64,000 nucleotides of DNA, taken from the NCBI GenBank assembly GCA_965231925.1, contig OZ246894.1, positions 2,232,001-2,296,000 of the forward strand, read 5' to 3'. The DNA comes from Poriferisodalis sp965231925. Lineage in GTDB: Bacteria > Actinomycetota > Acidimicrobiia > Acidimicrobiales > Poriferisodalaceae. Both the position numbers and the translations under genes were made by a program. This document shows positions 1-11,232 of this stretch, piece by piece (position 1 is the first letter of the stretch; the number at the start of each line of letters is the position of its first letter). Below the pieces are notes generated by a model that made no database searches, had not been told where the DNA came from, and worked only from the letters and a program-made list of their open reading frames with translations.

Positions 1-1
1 C

Positions 2-649
2 ACGGTCACTGCCGGTGCATCGGTGGCACTGCCGGTACTGGCCCGCCAGTGCGCCGCGGCCGGCATCGGCGGGCTGGAATGGGCAGTCGGCGTGCCGGGC
101 TCGATCGGCGGGGCCGTGCGCATGAATGCCGGTGGGCACGGCAGCGACATGGCGTCCTGCCTGATCGACGTCAACATCGTCGATCTCGGCGAGCTCGGCG
201 CACCCCCCGAATCAGAACAAATGCCTCTCGGGGCCTTGGGGCTGGGCTACCGACGTAGCAATCTGGGGGATCGGGACCTCGTGGTGAGCGCGCGTTTGAG
301 CGGGCACCGGGCGCCGCCCGCGACCGTGACGGATCGGATCACCGACATCGTGCGGTGGCGCAGGGAGCACCAGCCCGGCGGTCAGAACGCCGGCTCCGTC
401 TTCATGAACCCGCCCGCCGATTCAGCCGGCGGTCAGATCGATCGAGCGGGTCTGCGGGGCTTGCGCATCGGCACGGCCGAGGTCTCACGTCTGCACGCGA
501 ACTTCATCGTCTCCGATCCCGGCGGCGCCGCAGCCGATGTCGCAGCGCTGATGGCCGAGGTCCGGCGCCGCGTCGCTGAGTCGACCGGGATTGTGCTGCA
601 GCCAGAAGTCCGCATGGTGGGCTTCGGCCCCGCACCGATGCTGACTTGA
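2..649 (+). CDS. murB: UDP-N-acetylenolpyruvoylglucosamine reductase, 5'-truncated
   Basis: MurB reduces UDP-GlcNAc-enolpyruvate to UDP-MurNAc with NADPH and FAD, in the cytoplasmic phase of peptidoglycan synthesis. The reading frame is open from base 2, so the N-terminal part of the FAD domain lies outside the window. Visible signatures are the FAD-binding run VPGSIGGAVRMNAGGHG and, in the C-terminal substrate domain, the AGSVFMNP motif whose Ser is the catalytic acid in the family. The C-terminal QPEVRMVGF run is also typical. The gene ends 3 bases before ftsQ, as expected in an actinobacterial division cluster. The internal GTG at 23 is not the real start because family-conserved residues (TVTAGAS) precede it. 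Confidence 0.95.
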   Translation, partial: TVTAGASVALPVLARQCAAAGIGGLEWAVGVPGSIGGAVRMNAGGHGSDMASCLIDVNIVDLGELGAPPESEQMPLGALGLGYRRSNLGDRDLVVSARLSGHRAPPATVTDRITDIVRWRREHQPGGQNAGSVFMNPPADSAGGQIDRAGLRGLRIGTAEVSRLHANFIVSDPGGAAADVAALMAEVRRRVAESTGIVLQPEVRMVGFGPAPMLT

Positions 650-652
650 ATA

Positions 653-1405
653 GTGCCTGCATCATCTCCGGAATCCGCCCGATCGCGCAGACCTCGTCGA
701 CGCCGGTGGCTGACTGCGATCGTTCTCGTTGCCGTGGCGGGATCCGCCGCCGCGATACTGTTCGCGGCGGGAGCCTTCGAAGTCGACCGGGTCGATTTCG
801 GTGGCCTGCATCGCGTCAGCTACGACGAGGCGAACGAAGCCGCGGGCATCGACCCGGGAGACTTCATGGGAACGCTGGATGTGGGCGGGGCGCAGCGCTC
901 GCTGGAGGATCTGCCGTGGATCGCGGATGCTCGCATCCGGCGGCACTGGCCGGCGTCGGTGAGCGTGGACATCGTCGAACGCACCGCAGCCGCCATCGCG
1001 CTGACGGCCCCCGACAGTTGGGTGCTCATCGACATCGAAGGTCGAGTCCTCACCTCGGCGCTCTCGGTTCTGCCTGAGCTCCCGCGGCTGTCTGGCATCG
1101 CCGCCGCACCGAGGCCCGGCAGGTTCCTTGCGACCGATGCACAGGCATTGCTCGCCGTGGTGGATGCGGCGCGCGGCCAGCCCGAATTCGAGGTTGCCGC
1201 TCTCTGGCGTGACCAGCGCGGTGACATACGCGCCCGCGTGCGACAACTGCCAGGGGATCTGCAGATTGAGGTGGCGTTGGGGGATGAGTCCGCGATCGGG
1301 GCCAAGACCGCGGCAATAGCGGCCGTCATCGGGGGGCTCGAGCGCTCTGAGCCCGTCTTGGACGTGTCGGTTCCGCACCTCCCGGTTCTTCGCTCGACTG
1401 GCTAG
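653..1405 (+). CDS. ftsQ: Cell division protein FtsQ/DivIB
   Basis: This is a bitopic membrane protein of the divisome that links FtsB/FtsL and the septal peptidoglycan synthases. The 250-residue product has an arginine-rich cytoplasmic tail (about residues 10-20), one hydrophobic transmembrane segment (about 20-41) and then a POTRA domain beginning at FEVDRVDFGGLHRVS. The run WIADARIRRHWPASVSVDIVER matches the conserved POTRA/beta region of FtsQ. The GTG start lies 3 bases after murB and directly before ftsZ, which fixes the identity by context as well. The C-terminal half is poorly conserved, as is usual for the family. Confidence 0.93.
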   Translation: MPASSPESARSRRPRRRRWLTAIVLVAVAGSAAAILFAAGAFEVDRVDFGGLHRVSYDEANEAAGIDPGDFMGTLDVGGAQRSLEDLPWIADARIRRHWPASVSVDIVERTAAAIALTAPDSWVLIDIEGRVLTSALSVLPELPRLSGIAAAPRPGRFLATDAQALLAVVDAARGQPEFEVAALWRDQRGDIRARVRQLPGDLQIEVALGDESAIGAKTAAIAAVIGGLERSEPVLDVSVPHLPVLRSTG

Positions 1406-1558
1406 ATTCACCTACCGATCGGCCGGGCATTCGCCGGACGTGGACCTTGCCCATCATCAGAGGCATCAGTACTGTCGTAGATTGCGCTATTTTCCCTAGG
1501 AGATGCCCGCCAGCGGCACATCTGGTGTCGCGGCTGGCCAGCGAACGCGAGGAGCCCT

Positions 1559-2638
1559 GTGGCCTCACCACAGAACTACGTGGCAGTCATCAAGGTGGTG
1601 GGTGTCGGGGGCGGCGGCTCGAATGCCGTCAACCGGATGATCGATGTCGGTTTGGGCGGTGTCGAGTTCATCGCCGTCAACACCGACGCACAAGCGCTGC
1701 TGCTGAGCGATGCCGACGTCAAGCTCGACATCGGCCGCCAGCTGACGCGCGGGCTGGGTGCAGGCAGCGACCCCGAGATCGGCACCCGGGCGGCTGAAGA
1801 GCACCGCGACGAGATTGCCGAAGCACTGCAAGGCGCCGACATGGTGTTCATCACCGCCGGGGAAGGCGGCGGCACCGGAACCGGCGGCGCTCCAGTGGTG
1901 GCCGAGATCTCCAGGGAAGTAGGGGCGTTGACCATCGGCGTCGTCACGCGCCCATTCGCCTTCGAGGGCAAGCGCCGCCAGATCCAGGCCGAGCAGGGCA
2001 TCGAACGGCTCAAAGAACGGGTCGACACCCTCATCGTGATCCCGAACGACCGGCTGCTGACCGTGGCCAGCGAGCACACTTCGATTATCGATGCGTTCCA
2101 GATGGCCGACGATGTCCTGCGGGAAGGCGTGTCGGGCATCTCGGGCCTCATCACCACCCCAGGCCTCATCAACACCGATTTCGCCGACGTCAAGGCGATC
2201 ATGTCGAGCGCCGGCACCGCGCTGATGGGAATCGGCCGTGCGCATGGCGAGAATCGAGCCAAGAACGCGTCCCGACAGGCGGTGTCATCCTCACTGCTCG
2301 AGGAATCCATCGAAGGCGCCCGTGGCATCCTGCTGAACATTGCCGCCGGACCCGATCTCGGGTTGTTCGAGGTCAACGAAGCAGCCGAAGTCATCCGTGA
2401 AGTGGCCCACGCGGAGGCCAACATCATCTTCGGCACCGTGATCGACGACTCCCTCGGGGAAGAGATCCGTGTGACGGTCATCGCTGCGGGCTTCGACCGG
2501 TACGCGCCGGGCCGCTCCGGGGGCGGCACGCTGGGCGACTACGCCGCCTCGGAGGAGACCGACGATCTCACCGACCCCTTCGGCGACCTCGACGACGACG
2601 ACGATGAGTCGTTCGACGTCCCCAGCTTCCTGCGGTGA
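1559..2638 (+). CDS. ftsZ: Cell division GTPase FtsZ
   Basis: FtsZ is the tubulin-like GTPase that assembles the Z ring. The 359-residue product shows the N-terminal GVGGGGSNAVNRM loop, the GEGGGTGTGGAPV G-box (tubulin signature, about residues 102-114) and the T7-loop region around LINTDFADVK. The C-terminal linker is very acidic, and the protein ends in a conserved-tail-like VPSFLR. The GTG start is supported by a GAGGAG ribosome-binding site ending about 5 bases upstream. A 153-bp leader separates it from ftsQ and includes AT-richer sequence (about 1470-1500) that could hold a promoter, but no convincing -35/-10 pair is claimed. It is followed by pgeF, yggS and sepF, the usual actinobacterial order. 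Confidence 0.98.
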   Translation: MASPQNYVAVIKVVGVGGGGSNAVNRMIDVGLGGVEFIAVNTDAQALLLSDADVKLDIGRQLTRGLGAGSDPEIGTRAAEEHRDEIAEALQGADMVFITAGEGGGTGTGGAPVVAEISREVGALTIGVVTRPFAFEGKRRQIQAEQGIERLKERVDTLIVIPNDRLLTVASEHTSIIDAFQMADDVLREGVSGISGLITTPGLINTDFADVKAIMSSAGTALMGIGRAHGENRAKNASRQAVSSSLLEESIEGARGILLNIAAGPDLGLFEVNEAAEVIREVAHAEANIIFGTVIDDSLGEEIRVTVIAAGFDRYAPGRSGGGTLGDYAASEETDDLTDPFGDLDDDDDESFDVPSFLR

Positions 2639-2777
2639 CGCCGGGGCCTCATCGCGACCGTTCCCAACAGCAACACCTCGACGCTGGCCGCCGGCGTCTC
2701 CGCGTTTCCGCACGACGCTGCGGACCGGATCAGCAGGGCCCCGAGTGCTGACGCTGCGTCGGCGCTGCGGGAACAGC

Positions 2778-3530
2778 GTGGTGCGCATCATGATCACCGA
2801 ACGCTGCGACGGTGACCGCGCTCCTCTCGATGGTTCCGCTCCTCGGGCGATGACCGTGTTGCGTCAGGTGCATGGCACGCGAGTGGTCGAGGTCACACGA
2901 CCCGGGGGCCACCAGGGCACCTGTGCAGACGCAGCGTGGACATCGGCACCGCAGGCCACGCTCGCAGTGCGCACCGCCGACTGTGTGCCGGTAGCGCTGT
3001 ACGGGGCGGACGCCAACGGTGACGGGGCTGTTGCGGTGATCCACGCAGGCTGGCGCGGCCTGCTCGACGGCGTCGTGCCCGCAACCCTCGCTGAGCTCCG
3101 CCGTCACGGGATTCGAGACGGGCGCGCCGTGGTCGGGCCCCACATCTGTGCACTGCACTACGAGTTCGGCGCCTGCGAGCTTTCCGCAGCAACCACCGCA
3201 TTCGGGCAGTCGGTGGCCGCGAGGACATCGTGGGGCACGCCGGCACTCGATCTCGGCGAGGCTGCCCGGCTGGCCTTGCGAAACCATGGGGCCGTCATCG
3301 ACCGCGAGATCGGGCGCTGCACGGCATCGGACGAGCGCTACTTCTCGCATCGTGCCCGTGGCGAGCGCGGCCGCACGGCGGTGTTGATCCGCCTGGAGGC
3401 GAACCCGGGGCCCGAGCGGCCCGTGAGCGACAGCGAACAAGAGCGGGAAGCAACTGGTGCGACAACGGGAAGGTTCGCCTCTGCGCTCGGCCGCCTGGAG
3501 GCGAAGCCGTGGGGTGAGGTCACAGGGTGA
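2778..3530 (+). CDS. pgeF: PgeF/YfiH (LACC1-type) peptidoglycan editing / purine nucleoside phosphorylase family protein
   Basis: This is a member of the copper/zinc-dependent YfiH-LACC1 family. Members act as purine nucleoside phosphorylase/adenosine deaminase and, in E. coli, remove misincorporated peptidoglycan precursors. Diagnostic runs are LRQVHGTRVV, TADCVPVAL, VIHAGWRGLLDG (metal His) and VGPHICALHYEFG (metal Cys and His). The N-terminus is short compared with enterobacterial members. The frame is open further upstream to 2604, but that part overlaps ftsZ and has no family similarity, so a GTG cluster (2778/2781) or ATG 2790 is preferred and the start is uncertain. The stop overlaps the yggS start (GTGA), which implies translational coupling. 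Confidence 0.85.
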   Translation: MVRIMITERCDGDRAPLDGSAPRAMTVLRQVHGTRVVEVTRPGGHQGTCADAAWTSAPQATLAVRTADCVPVALYGADANGDGAVAVIHAGWRGLLDGVVPATLAELRRHGIRDGRAVVGPHICALHYEFGACELSAATTAFGQSVAARTSWGTPALDLGEAARLALRNHGAVIDREIGRCTASDERYFSHRARGERGRTAVLIRLEANPGPERPVSDSEQEREATGATTGRFASALGRLEAKPWGEVTG

Positions 3531-4210
3531 GTGACGCCGCGGCCGTCCGCCAGCGAGTCGAGCGGGTCCGCAACCGCATCGCCGATGCCGGAGGCGATAC
3601 GAACAAGGTCGGCATCGTCGCGGTGACCAAGGGCTTCGACCACTCGGCTATCGAAGCTGCAGCGGGCGCCGGCTTGACGATGGTCGGTGAGAACTATGCA
3701 CAGGAGCTGCGGGGAAAGTGGGATGAACTGGATTCGGTGACCAAGAACGCGGTCGATGTCCATTTCATCGGGCGGCTGCAGTCGAACAAGGTCCGCCAGC
3801 TAGCGGGCGTGGTGGACGTGTGGCAGAGCGTCGACCGGCTGCGGCTCGTCTCCCAGATCGCGCAGCATGCACCGGGCGCAGCGGTCTTCGTGCAGCTCGA
3901 CGTGAGCGGCACCGCCAGCCAGGGCGGTTGTGAGCCCGCCGAGGCCTCGGCGTTGGTGACAGCCGCGCGTTGCGAAGGGCTCGAGGTGGCAGGTTGCATG
4001 GCGATCGGCCCGCAAGGCTCGCCAGTGCAGATCGAAACCGCATTCAACGAGGTCGCCCGATTTGCTGACCTTCACCAACTCGAGCAGCGCTGCATGGGCA
4101 TGAGCGCCGATCTGGAAGCAGCCGTCAGGGCGGGCTCGACGATGGTGCGCATCGGGACTGCCCTGTTCGGCAATCGACCGCCGCGAGATGCCCCCACGCA
4201 GGGTGCCTGA
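3527..4210 (+). CDS. YggS/YlmE family pyridoxal-phosphate homeostasis protein
   Basis: This is an alanine-racemase-fold type III PLP protein that buffers free PLP and has no known catalytic turnover. The 227-residue product carries the PLP-lysine strand IVAVTKGF, followed by GENYAQEL, HFIGRLQSNK and the C-terminal phosphate-binding GMSADLEAA...GSTMVRIGTALFG motif. All of these are hallmarks of the YggS family. The start GTG at 3527 overlaps the pgeF stop by four bases. Its place between ftsZ/pgeF and sepF is the standard actinobacterial arrangement (ylmD-ylmE-sepF-ylmG). Confidence 0.93.
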   Translation: MSDAAAVRQRVERVRNRIADAGGDTNKVGIVAVTKGFDHSAIEAAAGAGLTMVGENYAQELRGKWDELDSVTKNAVDVHFIGRLQSNKVRQLAGVVDVWQSVDRLRLVSQIAQHAPGAAVFVQLDVSGTASQGGCEPAEASALVTAARCEGLEVAGCMAIGPQGSPVQIETAFNEVARFADLHQLEQRCMGMSADLEAAVRAGSTMVRIGTALFGNRPPRDAPTQGA

Positions 4211-4285
4211 CCGCAACTTGACAAGTCGGTACCCTTTGCAGTCGAGATAGTTTCCGCATCGAGGCCGTTCCCACTGAGGTTCTGC

Positions 4286-4783
4286 ATGGCATCGTTCATG
4301 AAGCAGGCAATGAGCTATCTGGGCTTGGGCCCTGATGACAGCTATGCGCCGCCGGTCGAACGCGCCCTTCCGGGAGACCTGCCAGCGGCGGGTGCGTTTG
4401 CCGACCAGACCAGCCAGAGCGGTGTCACCGTGGTCGAGCGAGCGCCTGCGGCAGGGCCGCAATCGTCGTCAGACCTGCCGACCTCCGCAGTGCGCCGGGT
4501 GGCGACGTCGACCGCACAGCCTTTTGTGCTGATGCCCCGGATGTTCGATGACGCACAGCAGATCGGAGACCGCTTCAAGCGTGACCAGCCGATCATCTTG
4601 AACCTGCAAGGCCTCGACCGCGACACGGCTCGCCGGCTGCTCGATTTCGCCAGCGGGCTGTGCTACGCCCGCGACGGCGAGATGCGCAAGGTCGCCAACG
4701 CCGTGTACATGCTCGTGCCTATCAATGTCGTGGTCAGCGACGACGAACATCATTCGGTTTCCGCACAGGACGTCGATCGCTGA
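4286..4783 (+). CDS. sepF: Cell division protein SepF
   Basis: SepF anchors FtsZ to the membrane and is essential for Z-ring assembly in actinobacteria. The 165-residue product starts with a short amphipathic helix (MASFMKQAMSYLGLG) that serves as membrane anchor. A Pro/Ala/Ser-rich linker (about residues 20-75) follows. The globular dimerisation/FtsZ-binding domain comprises MPRMFDDAQQIGDRFKRDQP, IILNLQGLD, LLDFASGLCYARDG and VANAVYMLVP. The ATG start and length fit the family. It is followed after 31 bases by yggT. Confidence 0.95.
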   Translation: MASFMKQAMSYLGLGPDDSYAPPVERALPGDLPAAGAFADQTSQSGVTVVERAPAAGPQSSSDLPTSAVRRVATSTAQPFVLMPRMFDDAQQIGDRFKRDQPIILNLQGLDRDTARRLLDFASGLCYARDGEMRKVANAVYMLVPINVVVSDDEHHSVSAQDVDR

Positions 4784-4814
4784 GACGCTCCAGCGCGGAA
4801 CCCCGGGCCACTCC

Positions 4815-5084
4815 GTGATAGGCCTGCTGTGCAGTCTGTTGCTGCTGTACATCGTCGCGGTCTTCGCGCGCGTCATGTTCAGCTGGATCCCATTGTCGCC
4901 GGAGAGCCCGGTCACGGTGGTGCGAACGTGGCTGGTGCGCATCACCGAGCCGATCATGGGACCTCTCCGGCGAGCCTTGCCGGCGGTTCGGCTCGGGCGC
5001 ATGGCGCTGGATCTGTCGCCGATTGTGCTGCTCATCGGGTTGCAGGTGTTCCGGGCGGTCATCTGCGGGAGCTCTGGCGGTTAG
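4815..5084 (+). CDS. YggT family integral membrane protein (YlmG-like)
   Basis: This small protein of about 89 residues has two hydrophobic membrane segments: GLLCSLLLLYIVAVFARVMF near the N-terminus and LDLSPIVLLIGLQVF near the C-terminus. Between them are the family signatures FSWIP and LVRITEPIMGPLRR. YggT proteins lie next to sepF across Gram-positive bacteria and have been linked to nucleoid/division and osmotic functions, but their biochemical role is unknown. A frame start at 4725 would overlap sepF with non-family sequence, so GTG 4815 is chosen. The ribosome-binding site is weak, consistent with coupling to sepF. Confidence 0.85.
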   Translation: MIGLLCSLLLLYIVAVFARVMFSWIPLSPESPVTVVRTWLVRITEPIMGPLRRALPAVRLGRMALDLSPIVLLIGLQVFRAVICGSSGG

Positions 5085-5118
5085 GGATCATCGCCTGAAG
5101 ACTGGTACATTCCGCGCC

Positions 5119-5748
5119 ATGGCGAGCCCAACTTCTCCTGCTGAGCCCCCCGACAAGGAAGGCGAGGGCTTGCTCGAGACGATCGGCGCACAGCTCGCGA
5201 CCTTGGCGACGCAGATCTCCGAGATCGATCAACGCATGACCAGCGTGGAATCGGGGTCTCCATCGCAGCCCGTCGAGGTACAGCTCTCGCCCGAGACCGT
5301 CGCGCAGATCGCGGACGCTCTCGCAGAATTGCAAGCAGCGGGCAGTCAGGCACTCGACGAAGCGTTCAAGACAGCGAGCGACGACCTGACCGAGGCGCTG
5401 TCGGGCCTGGTGCGCACCGAGATCTCCAGGACCCTCACCGAAGCCGGCTACACCGTCGAGGTCAGCGAGGCCTCCGAAGCCCCTGAGGTCGGTGACATCG
5501 GAGAAGTCACCGACTTCGACGAGCTCGACGAGCCAACCGTCGACGACGCAGCGCTGGCCATGCCCGTGGCCGTCGCACCAGTCGTGACGAGCCCCGCTGA
5601 CACCGCGGAACAGCCGGAGACCGTCCCCGACGTTGAAGATGACAATGAGGGTGCCGAAGCCAGCTCAGACGGGCCGCCGCTCGCACTCTCCGAGCTCGAC
5701 GACCCGTTCCTGGATGCCCTGATCCGCAAGGAACCGCTGTCGGCCTAG
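5119..5748 (+). CDS. Hypothetical acidic coiled-coil protein
   Basis: This 209-residue soluble protein was not recognised. Residues about 15-45 (LLETIGAQLATLATQISEID) and 60-110 look like amphipathic coiled-coil helices with regular hydrophobic spacing. The rest is strongly acidic and rich in Glu, Asp, Val, Ala and Pro (about residues 110-195), with a short ordered-looking C-terminal motif LDDPFLDALIRKEP. The place after yggT is where other actinobacteria often have DivIVA/Wag31, but no DivIVA signature is visible, so that function is not assigned. The ATG at 5119 is the first sensible start. An upstream in-frame extension to 5023 overlaps yggT and looks non-coding. Confidence 0.7.
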   Translation: MASPTSPAEPPDKEGEGLLETIGAQLATLATQISEIDQRMTSVESGSPSQPVEVQLSPETVAQIADALAELQAAGSQALDEAFKTASDDLTEALSGLVRTEISRTLTEAGYTVEVSEASEAPEVGDIGEVTDFDELDEPTVDDAALAMPVAVAPVVTSPADTAEQPETVPDVEDDNEGAEASSDGPPLALSELDDPFLDALIRKEPLSA

Positions 5749-5781
5749 AGCGCACCGCTGGCTTCGTGGGCCGGCTCGCTC

Positions 5782-8964
<3,183 letters not shown>

Positions 8965-9139
8965 CAGCGCCTCCTGCAGGCTCTGTTTTCGTCCCGCCGA
9001 GAGTACGGGCTGGCCCACGAGCCGACCCACGAGACAGCGAGGGTACCTCTGAGGCATCGGAATCGACGGAGCCTCGATGCTCCGACCACATACCGAAGTG
9101 ACGACCTAGAATGCCGCTTCGCCGCGGAGGGGAGGGGCC

Positions 9140-9748
9140 ATGGCTACTGCGAAGAAGGCTTCCGCCCGCAAGGCCGCCGCGAAGAAGGCGCCAGCGCGCA
9201 AGAAGTCTGCGAAGAAGGCTTCCGCCCGCAAGGCCGCCGCGAAGAAGGCGTCTGCGCGCAAGAAGTCTGCCAACGCCTCCGGGGCTCAGACCTCTGCGAA
9301 GAAGGCCAGCGCCGCCGCCACGGCACCCAAGAAGAAGGCAGCGCCGCGCCGCAAGGCCACGAAGTCGCGATTCGGCGAGGTGTTTCTCGAAAAGCAGCGC
9401 CAGGCCCTGCTGGCCGAGCGCCGCCGCTATACCGAGCACGCAGAGCGGTACGAAGCCGAAGCCGAGCAGCTCGTCAACGAGCGCGAACCTGGTGATGTCC
9501 AGTTCGACGAGGAATCCGGCGAAGGGGATTCCATCGCCGTGGAGCGCGATCGGGCGCTGCAGATCTCAGCTCGCGAGCGTGAGGAGATCGCCGAAATCGA
9601 CGCTGCATTGGCGCGCATCGAAGATGGCACGTACGGCATCTGTGTCGTCTCGGGAAAGCCGATCCCCAAGGAGCGCCTCGAGGCCATCCCGCACGCTTCG
9701 ATGCGGGTGGAGGTCAAGAGCAGTGGTCCGGCATGGCGCCGGCTCTGA
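9140..9748 (+). CDS. TraR/DksA-like protein with lysine/alanine-rich histone-like N-terminus
   Basis: The 202-residue product has two parts. Residues 1-75 are almost only Lys, Ala, Ser and Arg in AKKASARKAAAKKAPARKK-like repeats, resembling the basic tails of histone H1-like bacterial proteins. Residues 80-200 form a DksA/TraR-type coiled coil and C-terminal domain (LLAERRRYTEHAERYEAEA, ALARIEDGTYGICVVSGKPIPKERLEAIP). The zinc finger is degenerate: in GICVVSG only the first Cys of the usual CxxC remains, and the second pair is replaced (MRVEVKSS). It may bind DNA and/or modulate RNA polymerase, which is inference. The start ATG follows a GGAGGGG site. lspA and rluD follow on the same strand. 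Confidence 0.85.
   Translation: MATAKKASARKAAAKKAPARKKSAKKASARKAAAKKASARKKSANASGAQTSAKKASAAATAPKKKAAPRRKATKSRFGEVFLEKQRQALLAERRRYTEHAERYEAEAEQLVNEREPGDVQFDEESGEGDSIAVERDRALQISAREREEIAEIDAALARIEDGTYGICVVSGKPIPKERLEAIPHASMRVEVKSSGPAWRRL
9149..9268 (+). repeat. 60-bp tandem duplication inside the basic tail of the DksA-like gene
   Basis: Two adjacent 60-bp units (9149-9208 and 9209-9268) differ at only a few bases. They encode two copies of a 20-residue Ala/Lys/Ser/Arg repeat. The length is a multiple of three, so copy-number change would keep the frame and alter only the length of the basic tail. Confidence 0.9.
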
Positions 9749-9794
9749 CGGGCACCAGGGGCTCGCACCCCGCCCGTCCGCTGCACGCAGCCGC

Positions 9795-10280
9795 GTGACC
9801 CGCAATCTCAGGGTCGTCCTCACCTCAGGGGTCATTCTCTGCGGGGACCAGATCACGAAAACGTGGGCCACTGCCGCGCTCGACGATCAGATCATCGACC
9901 TGGTGTGGACGCTGCGCCTGCGGCTCGTTCACAACACGGGCTTCGCTTTTTCCGCAGGCAGCGGTCTGGGCCCGCTTCTGGCGATCGCGGCCATCGTCAT
10001 CGTGGGCATGCTGTGGTACTTCCGGCGCCGCGTGCAAGGAGCGTGGGCCGGAATCGGTCTCGGTGCGATCATCGGAGGAGCGCTCGGCAATCTGGCTGAC
10101 CGGCTGTTCCGCGGAGCAGCCTGGGGGCGCGGTGCTGTCGTGGACTTCATCGATCTGCAGTGGTGGCCGATCTTCAACGTGGCCGACGCTGCGATCACCG
10201 TCGGGCTCGTCGTCGTGCTGTTTCACCTCTATCGCAGCGAGCGGCGCAGTGCCACCGCCGCCCGAGAGGCGCCTGGGTGA
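9795..10280 (+). CDS. lspA: Lipoprotein signal peptidase II
   Basis: LspA is the membrane aspartyl protease that cleaves signal peptides of lipid-modified prolipoproteins. The 161-residue product has four hydrophobic segments. The conserved catalytic blocks are GGALGNLADRLFRG and VVDFIDL...FNVADAAITVG, which contain the two catalytic Asp residues, and DQITK lies in the first region. The GTG start at 9795 fits the family N-terminus; the frame is open far upstream but overlaps the DksA-like gene. The stop overlaps the rluD start (GTGA). A substrate in the window is the PotD-type lipoprotein at 37.5 kb. Confidence 0.95.
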   Translation: MTRNLRVVLTSGVILCGDQITKTWATAALDDQIIDLVWTLRLRLVHNTGFAFSAGSGLGPLLAIAAIVIVGMLWYFRRRVQGAWAGIGLGAIIGGALGNLADRLFRGAAWGRGAVVDFIDLQWWPIFNVADAAITVGLVVVLFHLYRSERRSATAAREAPG

Positions 10281-11227
10281 GCGATCGACTGCTGAGTCTC
10301 GAGACTCCCGAATCACTGTCCGGTGAGCGGATCGACCGGGCGCTGTCGTTGCTGACCGGACGATCCCGCTCCGACACGTCGAAGATGGTTGCCGGGGGTT
10401 ACGTGATGATCGACGGCGAGGTAGCTCGAGCTGGCTCGGTGCGGGTCGCGCCGGGTTCGAGGGTCGAGGTGACCGAGGTGCAGGCTGCAGCGCCGGTCCG
10501 TGAGCAGCACCGCGAGATCGCCTCGTTCGATGTCCTGCACGCCGACCGTGACCTCGTCGTGGTCGACAAGCCGTCTGGAGTGGTCACCCATCCGGGCACC
10601 GGACACCCCCAAGGCACGCTCGCGGATGCCCTCGTCCAGCGGTATCCCGAGATGGCCGAGGTGGGCGAACCTGACCGGCCCGGCATCGTGCACCGGCTCG
10701 ACCGCGGGACGAGCGGCCTCGTGGTGTGCGCACGCAGTCCGGCGGCCTACGAAGGCCTGGTCGACCAGCTGGCGCGGCGGCAGGTCCGCAGGATCTATGC
10801 AGCGCTGGTGCGCGGACATCCGCCGTCGCCGACGGGCACGATTGACGCCCCGATCGGACGGGATCGGGAACATCGCACGCTCATGGCCGTATCGGCCGAG
10901 GGCCGTGAGGCCCGTACGCACTACAGCGTCGTGGAGACCTATGTCCATCCCTGTGATGCTGCGCTGCTTCGCTGCGGGCTCGAGACGGGACGGACGCATC
11001 AGATCCGGGTGCATCTGGCCAGCATCGGGCTCCCGCTGCTCGGAGACCTGACCTACGGCGTCCCTGATCCATTCGGCATCGGCCGTCCGCTGCTGCATGC
11101 GGCCCGGCTGACATTCCGGCATCCCGCTTCTGGTGCCGCCATGGGTTTCAGCGCACCGATGCCGAAGGATTTTGCCGAGGCGCTGGCACGATTCGGCTCA
11201 GAACCGTCGGCATTCCCGACGGACTGA
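10277..11227 (+). CDS. RluA/RluD family large-subunit pseudouridine synthase
   Basis: This enzyme isomerises uridine to pseudouridine in RNA, in RluD-type members at 23S rRNA helix 69. The 316-residue product has an N-terminal S4-like domain (ERIDRALSLLTGRSRSDTSKMVAGGYVMIDG) and the catalytic domain with VVDKPSGVVTHPGTGH and GIVHRLDRGTSGLVV, where the Asp of HRLDRGTSG is catalytic. ETGRTHQIRVHLASIGLPLLGD follows further on. The GTG start overlaps the lspA stop by four bases, the common lspA-rluD pairing. Exact target specificity (RluD versus RluA/C) cannot be decided by eye. Confidence 0.94.
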   Translation: MSDRLLSLETPESLSGERIDRALSLLTGRSRSDTSKMVAGGYVMIDGEVARAGSVRVAPGSRVEVTEVQAAAPVREQHREIASFDVLHADRDLVVVDKPSGVVTHPGTGHPQGTLADALVQRYPEMAEVGEPDRPGIVHRLDRGTSGLVVCARSPAAYEGLVDQLARRQVRRIYAALVRGHPPSPTGTIDAPIGRDREHRTLMAVSAEGREARTHYSVVETYVHPCDAALLRCGLETGRTHQIRVHLASIGLPLLGDLTYGVPDPFGIGRPLLHAARLTFRHPASGAAMGFSAPMPKDFAEALARFGSEPSAFPTD

Positions 11228-11232
11228 GTCGC

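Noticed and set aside
1447..1475. Promoter for ftsZ (TTGCCC-17-TACTGT)
   Set aside because: The -10 matches only three of six consensus bases; too weak to list as a feature.
2604..2777. Upstream extension of pgeF overlapping the end of ftsZ
   Set aside because: Residues before the family core are Pro/Arg/Ser-rich with no similarity to the family, and the overlap with ftsZ is long. A start near 2778-2790 fits better.
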